From positions 7,564,001-7,628,000 of the forward strand of contig NZ_CP082164.1 of the NCBI RefSeq assembly GCF_023101685.1: 64,000 nt of DNA, in the 5' to 3' direction. Shown here piece after piece: positions 63,889 to 64,000 of this stretch; position 1 is the first letter of the stretch, and every line of letters begins with the position of its first letter. This DNA comes from Bradyrhizobium sp. 186 (lineage in GTDB: Bacteria > Pseudomonadota > Alphaproteobacteria > Rhizobiales > Xanthobacteraceae). The notes under the pieces were generated by a model. That model ran no database searches. It had not been told where the DNA came from and saw nothing but the letters and a program-made list of their open reading frames with translations. The position numbers and the translations under genes are program-made.

Positions 63889-64000
63889 TCAAGCGGCTTG
63901 TGGCGCGTTGAGCTGCTGCAGGATCGACGCGAAATCGAGCCATACATTCTCGCGCTTGATCTGCCCGTCGGGCGCCATGTCGAATACGTGCAGCAGGCGG
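63889..64000 (-). CDS. SnoaL-like polyketide cyclase-family protein, C-terminal part
   Basis: The frame enters at the right edge and ends at 63,889: LLHVFDMAPDGQIKRENVWL, then DFASILQQLNAPQAA. This is the final strand and helix of SnoaL-like (NTF2-fold) proteins, which usually end in E-x-V-W-x-D-x-A-x-x-x-x-Q-L. The function and full length are outside the window. Confidence 0.6.
   Translation of the reverse strand, partial: RLLHVFDMAPDGQIKRENVWLDFASILQQLNAPQAA

Overview
The window looks like the chromosome of a Bradyrhizobium-type alphaproteobacterium (order Hyphomicrobiales, family Nitrobacteraceae). This is inferred from high GC, the order histone deacetylase-like / xseB / dxs / tlyA / RNA m5U methyltransferase, the style of the small orphan proteins (DUF6494, DUF3489, DUF2924, DUF5681) and the intergenic palindromes. 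No taxonomic search was possible.

There are two halves. Bases 1 to about 39,960 are accessory and mobile-element-rich. They open with a truncated isochorismatase-like gene, a MetE-like methyltransferase translationally coupled to a large PAS/GAF histidine kinase, a cupin/HxlR divergent pair and a nest of insertion sequences (an IS5-type fragment, an IS701 element, and a complete IS5 element inside the IS701 terminal repeat). Three signalling proteins follow (chemotaxis transducer, PAS-PAS-XRE regulator, MHYT-GGDEF-EAL cyclic-di-GMP protein). Next come IS1182 and IS110 remnants, a broken TctC-type binding protein divergent from a flavin monooxygenase, and a serine-recombinase cassette lying between two tyrosine-recombinase fragments. 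From 27 to 31 kb there is a string of very small genes. From 30.8 to 37.3 kb lies an island module: ParB-domain DNA methyltransferase, two DUF5681 proteins, a PD-(D/E)XK-like protein divergent from an XRE regulator, then DUF3489, DUF2924 and a second serine recombinase. An IS630 element carrying a LexA-like gene and a tRNA-Gln gene close this half.

Bases 39,960 to 64,000 are conserved chromosome: acyl-CoA dehydrogenase, MFS transporter, crotonase-family protein, 5'-nucleotidase, HDAC-like deacetylase, xseB, dxs, a nucleoside deoxyribosyltransferase-like gene, tlyA and a TrmA/RlmD-type methyltransferase. An MFS/LysR islet is bracketed by two copies of the 3' end of that methyltransferase gene. 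Next are envelope and hypothetical genes, then a fluoride riboswitch with an intrinsic terminator leading an MFS-crcB-crcB-DUF190 operon, clpS, a class III nucleotide cyclase and the end of a SnoaL-like gene.

Several otherwise ordinary genes carry single-base frameshifts (HxlR, TctC, deoxyribosyltransferase, MFS, carboxymuconolactone decarboxylase, IS701 transposase). These are either real decay or sequence errors; the raw sequence alone cannot decide.
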